Assembly: GCF_008923185.1 (NCBI RefSeq)
Contig: NZ_WBMT01000023.1
Location: 124,001-188,000, forward strand
Direction: 5' to 3'
Source of the DNA: Actinomadura rudentiformis
GTDB taxonomy: Bacteria > Actinomycetota > Actinomycetes > Streptosporangiales > Streptosporangiaceae
DNA: 64,000 nucleotides
Shown in pieces: positions 60,479-64,000 of this stretch. The notes under the pieces were generated by a model. That model worked only from the letters and a program-made list of their open reading frames with translations. It did not search any database and was not told the DNA's origin. The number at the start of each line of letters is the position of its first letter. Position 1 is the first letter of the stretch. The translations under genes and the position numbers were made by a program.

Positions 60479-61756
60479 GTGGCGGTCACGACGACGTCGA
60501 GCCCGCGGAGGGCGCAGCCCAAGACCGGGATCGGCCTGGGGGAGGGCACGGCCCTCCTGGTGGGCTCCGTGCTGGGGCCGGGTGTGCTTGCGCTGCCTCA
60601 CCTCGCGGCGGCGGCCGCCGGACCGGCGTCGGTGCTGGCCTGGGCGGCGTTGCTGGCGCTCAGCGTGCCGGTGGCGGCGACGTTCGCGGTGCTGGGCACG
60701 CGCTTCCCCGATGGCGGCGGGGCGGCGACCTTCGTGGCACGGGCGTTCGGGGCACGTGCGGGAGCCATGGCCGGATGGTGGTTCTTCGCCGCGGTGCCCG
60801 TCGGCACGCTGGCCGGGGGACTGATCGGCGGTGAGTACGTGGCCGCCTCGATCGGTGGTGGCCGTGCGACGGCGGTGGCGGTCGCGTGCGGCCTGCTGCT
60901 CGTCGCGTTCGCCGCCAACCACGCGGGCCTGCGGATGTCGGGGCGGTTGCAACTCGTGTTGGTCGTCGGGCTGGCGGCCCTGCTGGTGACGGCGATCCTC
61001 GTCGCCGGGCCGCGTACGGACCCGGCCAACTTCTCGCCCTTCGCGCCGCACGGCTGGATGGGTGTCGTCCACGCCGCCGGGGTGCTGTTCTTCGCGTTCG
61101 CCGGGTGGGAGGCGGTGAGCCACCTCTCGGCGGACTTCAAGGAGGGGCGGCTCCTGCCACGCGCAACCGCCCTCACATTGCTCATCGTCGGTGTGCTCTA
61201 CCTCGGCCTGGTCCTGACCGTGACCGGTGTCCTCGGCGACCGAGCCGCCACCTCGGCGGTCCCACTGGCGCTGCTCCTCGAAGAGGGCTTCGGTGAAGTG
61301 GCCCGTCCGATCACCGCCGTCGTGGCGCTCGCGCTGAGCTTCATCGCCATCAACACCTATATCGCCAGCGGCGCCCGGCTCGGCGCCGCGCTGGCCCGGG
61401 ACCGGGCGCTGCCAGGATGGTTCTCCAGGGGCGCCGAGCCCGGCCAGGTGCCGCGCCGGAGTCTGGCGCTGATGGCCGTTGTGACCGGGATCCTGGCGGT
61501 GCCGGTCGTCGGGAGCGGGCTTGACCTGGACGCGCTGATGAGGGCCACCGCAGCCTGCCTGGCGGCGGTCACCTTGCTCGCCATGGCCGCCGCCGTAAGG
61601 CTGCTCACTGGCCGCGCCCGTGCGATCGCCCTGGCCGCCGTGACCTTCACAGCGGTCGTGGTGGTCTCGTGCGGCACGTTCCTTCTACTACCCGCACTCC
61701 TCGCCGTTGCAGGCTTGGGCTCATGGGTAACGTCTTCGTATGGCAGGACTTCCTGA
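60479..61756 (+). CDS. APC family amino-acid permease
   Basis: 425 residues with about 12 helices. The opening GIGLGEGTALLVGSVLGPGVLALPHLAA is the helix-1 substrate-binding region of the APC fold, and FFAFAGWEAVSHLSADFKE matches helix 6. It probably moves an amino acid under control of the divergent Lrp protein. GTG 60479 has GAGGAGG five bases upstream; an earlier frame lacks one. Its end overlaps the GNAT gene by 17 bp. Confidence 0.9.
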   Translation: MAVTTTSSPRRAQPKTGIGLGEGTALLVGSVLGPGVLALPHLAAAAAGPASVLAWAALLALSVPVAATFAVLGTRFPDGGGAATFVARAFGARAGAMAGWWFFAAVPVGTLAGGLIGGEYVAASIGGGRATAVAVACGLLLVAFAANHAGLRMSGRLQLVLVVGLAALLVTAILVAGPRTDPANFSPFAPHGWMGVVHAAGVLFFAFAGWEAVSHLSADFKEGRLLPRATALTLLIVGVLYLGLVLTVTGVLGDRAATSAVPLALLLEEGFGEVARPITAVVALALSFIAINTYIASGARLGAALARDRALPGWFSRGAEPGQVPRRSLALMAVVTGILAVPVVGSGLDLDALMRATAACLAAVTLLAMAAAVRLLTGRARAIALAAVTFTAVVVVSCGTFLLLPALLAVAGLGSWVTSSYGRTS

Positions 61757-62330
61757 CATCACTTGGGCGGCCTTGACCCGCCGCACGTGGACTGACTTCG
61801 AGCAGGTCATGGGGGCGAACGGAGGCGCGCGGGGTTGCTGGTGCATGCACTGGCGACTGTCCTTCGCGGAGTGGGAGAAGGGCCAAGGCGACGGCAACCG
61901 ATCCCAGATGCGCCAACGCGCCCTCGCCGATCCGCCACCGGGACTGGTGTGCTACCTCGACGATGAACCCGTCGGCTGGGTCGCCGTCGGCGACCGCTCG
62001 GAGTACGCGCGAATGCAGCGATCTCCGGTGATGCGCCCGGCCGACGACGCCGCCGTCTGGGTGATCAGTTGCTTGTACGTGTCCGCGCCCCATCGCAAGA
62101 GCCGGCTGCACATCCCCATGATCCACGCAGCCTGCGACTTCGCGGCCGGCCACGGCCTCCGCGCCGTCGACGCCTATCCCGTCGACCCGCCGGAAGGCAA
62201 GCATGCGGGCGCGGACAACGCCATGACCGGCATCGCCTCCGCCTTCCGCGCCGCGGGTTTCACCGAGCTCGCTCGCCCGAAGCCTGACCGGCCCGTGATG
62301 CGCCGCGAGCTCGGCACCACCGCCAAGTGA
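61740..62330 (+). CDS. GNAT-fold acetyltransferase
   Basis: 196 residues. GCWCMHWRLSFAEWEKGQG near the start and VCYLDDEPVGWVAVGDRSEYARM then VWVISCLYVSAPHRKSRLHIPMIHAACDFAAGHGLRAVDAYPVD show a GNAT fold of an actinobacterial group with a CxCxxWR front. The substrate is unknown. ATG 61740 lies inside the permease gene, so translation is coupled. Confidence 0.85.
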   Translation: MAGLPDITWAALTRRTWTDFEQVMGANGGARGCWCMHWRLSFAEWEKGQGDGNRSQMRQRALADPPPGLVCYLDDEPVGWVAVGDRSEYARMQRSPVMRPADDAAVWVISCLYVSAPHRKSRLHIPMIHAACDFAAGHGLRAVDAYPVDPPEGKHAGADNAMTGIASAFRAAGFTELARPKPDRPVMRRELGTTAK

Positions 62331-62346
62331 CCCTCAAGCGAACAGG

Positions 62347-63753
62347 TCAGAGGCCGTACTCCTCCAGCAGGCGAAGCCAGATCTCGCTGACGGTGGGGAA
62401 CGACGGGACCGCGTGCCACAGCTTGTCGAGCGGGACCTCGGCGGTGACGGCGATCGTGGCTGCGTGCACGAGTTCGGCGACGCCTGGCCCGGCGAAGGTC
62501 ACACCCAGCAGGACCTTGCGGCGTTCGTCCACGACGGCCTTGGCCCGCCCCTTGTAGCCGTCGCCCAGGAGGTAGGCGCCGCTGACGTTGGCCATGTCGT
62601 ACTCGACCACCCGTACGTCGAAGCCCTCATCCCGTGCGGCGGTTTCGGTGCGGCCGACCGCCGAGACCTGCGGGTCGGTGAACACCACTTGCGGCGCGCC
62701 GTAGCCGTCGCCCGTGTCGCGCAAGGCGGACCGGTCCTCGGATTCGCCCTTGGCGCGGGCCGCGATGACGTCACCGCAGACGCGAGCCTGGTACTTACCC
62801 ATATGGGTGAGCAGGTTGCGGCCGTTGATGTCGCCGACCGCGTACAGCCACTCGCTGCCGGGGACGCGCATGCTGTCGTCCACCTCGACGGGTCCCTTGC
62901 CGTCGAGGCCGACCACGTCGAGCCCGAGGTCCTTGGTGGCGGGGCGGCGGCCGGTGGCCACCAGCAGCTCGTCGGCCTCGACGATCGACCCGTCCGACAG
63001 GTGAACGGTCACCGTGCCGTCCGCAGCACGCTCTACGCGCTCAGCCTCGATGTTGAGCCGCACGTTGATCCCGCTCTTGCTGAACGCCTCGGCGAGCAGC
63101 TCTCCCGCGAACGGCTCGACACGCCCCAGCAACTGCCCGCCCCGGACGATCAGTGTCGTCTCGTTCGCGCCGAGCGAGTGCAAGGCCTGAGCCATCTCGC
63201 AGGCCACCACGCCGCCGCCCAGCACCGCCAGGCGGCCCGGCACCTTGCGCACGGTCGTGGCGTCCCGGCTGAACCACGGCTTGGCCTCGGCCAGCCCTTC
63301 GATCGGCGGTACGACAGGCACGCTGCCGGTCGCCAACACCACCGCGTGCCGGGCGCGTACGACCGTGACCGTTCCGTCGGCCCCGGTCACCGTCACTTCG
63401 CGTTCGCCGGTCAGACGGCCGTTCCCGCGCAGCAGCGTCGCGGGCAGCTTGTTGATCCATTCGACCTGTCCGCCGTCGTCCAGATTGCTGATCGCCTCGT
63501 CCCGGCGGGCCAGCACGGCGGACGCGTCCACCGGGCCCAGCTCCAGCCCCGGGACCCGCGAGACCTCACCGATCAGGTCCATCGGCCTCAGCAGCGCCTT
63601 GCTCGGGATGCACGCGTAGTACGAGCACTCGCCCCCGGCCAGGTGTTTCTCGACCACCGCGCAGGTCAGCCCCGCGCGCACCACCCGGTCGACCACGTTC
63701 TCACCAGCGGGACCGGCACCAACGACGACAACGTCGATCTCTAGATCGGCCAT
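62347..63753 (-). CDS. FAD-dependent pyridine nucleotide-disulfide oxidoreductase
   Basis: 468 residues. Dinucleotide-binding VVVVGAGPAGENVVDRV, redox disulfide in AGGECSYYACIPSKALLRP (C-x4-C), second NAD site AVLGGGVVACEMAQALHSLG, FAD site WLYAVGDINGRNLLTHMGKYQ, and a C-terminal dimer domain. The His of the usual HPTxSE site is replaced by Phe in SFPTVSEIW, so thiol chemistry or electron transfer to another acceptor may differ from dihydrolipoyl dehydrogenase. Function unassigned. It is divergent from cutA. Confidence 0.92.
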   Translation of the reverse strand: MADLEIDVVVVGAGPAGENVVDRVVRAGLTCAVVEKHLAGGECSYYACIPSKALLRPMDLIGEVSRVPGLELGPVDASAVLARRDEAISNLDDGGQVEWINKLPATLLRGNGRLTGEREVTVTGADGTVTVVRARHAVVLATGSVPVVPPIEGLAEAKPWFSRDATTVRKVPGRLAVLGGGVVACEMAQALHSLGANETTLIVRGGQLLGRVEPFAGELLAEAFSKSGINVRLNIEAERVERAADGTVTVHLSDGSIVEADELLVATGRRPATKDLGLDVVGLDGKGPVEVDDSMRVPGSEWLYAVGDINGRNLLTHMGKYQARVCGDVIAARAKGESEDRSALRDTGDGYGAPQVVFTDPQVSAVGRTETAARDEGFDVRVVEYDMANVSGAYLLGDGYKGRAKAVVDERRKVLLGVTFAGPGVAELVHAATIAVTAEVPLDKLWHAVPSFPTVSEIWLRLLEEYGL

Positions 63754-63854
63754 GCGACCAAGGTATCCCTCCGCGCCTCCAGTGCATGTCCCGGCCGACC
63801 GGTCTCTTCCGCGAAGTCACTCCGGGCAATCCAGGAGTATCTACGCTTACCGGG

Positions 63855-64000
63855 GTGAGTGATCATTTCCTGGTGTCCACGACGCTGCACAGCCGCGAGG
63901 CCGCGATCGACCTCCTGCGGTCGGCGGTCGGCGCGAAGCTGGCGGCGTCGGGTCAGGTCCTCGGCCCTGCGGTCTCGGTGTTCTGGCACAAGGGCCATCT
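63855..64000 (+). CDS. cutA: Divalent cation tolerance protein CutA (partial, 3' end off window)
   Basis: 48 residues visible from GTG 63855: MSDHFLVSTTLHSREAAIDL, then VGAKLAASGQVLGPAVSVFWHKG, the CutA1 ferredoxin-like start. CutA forms trimers and is linked to copper/divalent metal tolerance. There is no ribosome site; TACGCT ends seven bases before the start, consistent with a leaderless transcript. Confidence 0.8.
   Translation, partial: MSDHFLVSTTLHSREAAIDLLRSAVGAKLAASGQVLGPAVSVFWHKGH

Overview
This window is high-GC actinobacterial DNA. The signs are third-position G/C throughout, many GTG/TTG starts, ATGA/GTGA gene overlaps, an F420-type luciferase-like oxidoreductase, a (partial) conservon, a DUF5753/DUF397 pair and SAV_2336/VMAP-type proteins. 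A Streptosporangiales/Thermomonosporaceae-like filamentous actinomycete is my best guess; this is inference, not a database result. I see no rRNA, tRNA, CRISPR array, insertion sequence or prophage. About 53 protein genes are supported, plus one frameshifted gene.

Layout. 1-5.8 kb is signalling: a STAS anti-anti-sigma factor (cut by the left edge), an RsbW-type ATPase, a DUF5753 HTH regulator with its DUF397 partner, a membrane Ser/Thr kinase and a TetR regulator. 5.9-9.1 kb holds a glyoxalase-fold protein, a PPOX-fold protein overlapping a CGNR regulator, and a PadR-HAAS pair. 9.1-18.1 kb holds a triple-AAA+ protein, pyruvate carboxylase, and a TetR gene divergent from a group-2 sigma-70 gene across a promoter packed with palindromes. 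18.1-27.8 kb holds threonine dehydratase, three DJ-1-fold genes (two of them AraC/GlxA fusions), a secreted protein, an MMPL exporter, a two-component system coupled to a nitrilase-fold hydrolase, and a GNAT protein.

27.8-37.3 kb is the most unusual accessory block: a frameshifted gene and small partner beside an HTH/TPR regulator, then a two-gene unit. That unit encodes a trypsin-like protease with a VMAP-C-like tail, and a protein of about 1770 residues joining a SAV_2336/vWA-like front, a seven-bladed WD40 propeller, a P-loop NTPase and two type VII secretion EccC-like ATPase modules, the first degenerate and the second intact. I know of no described system with this architecture.

37.6-56.3 kb holds a desaturase and fatty acyl-AMP ligase, a LuxR-type LAL regulator with a quinone oxidoreductase, an MFS pump, DoxX, an LLM oxidoreductase, a solute-binding lipoprotein, a conservon that lacks its roadblock gene, and an MFS pump divergent from its TetR regulator around a doubled operator.

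56.4-59.8 kb is a compact putative RiPP operon: LysR regulator, M50-like membrane metalloprotease with a PqqD-like front, a 20-residue peptide gene, a hairpin, and an E1/ThiF-like adenylating enzyme. The window closes with Lrp, an APC permease, GNAT, a FAD disulfide oxidoreductase and the start of cutA.

A pattern runs across the whole window. At least eight short tandem duplications (10-18 bp units) sit on start codons, stop codons or the gaps beside them.
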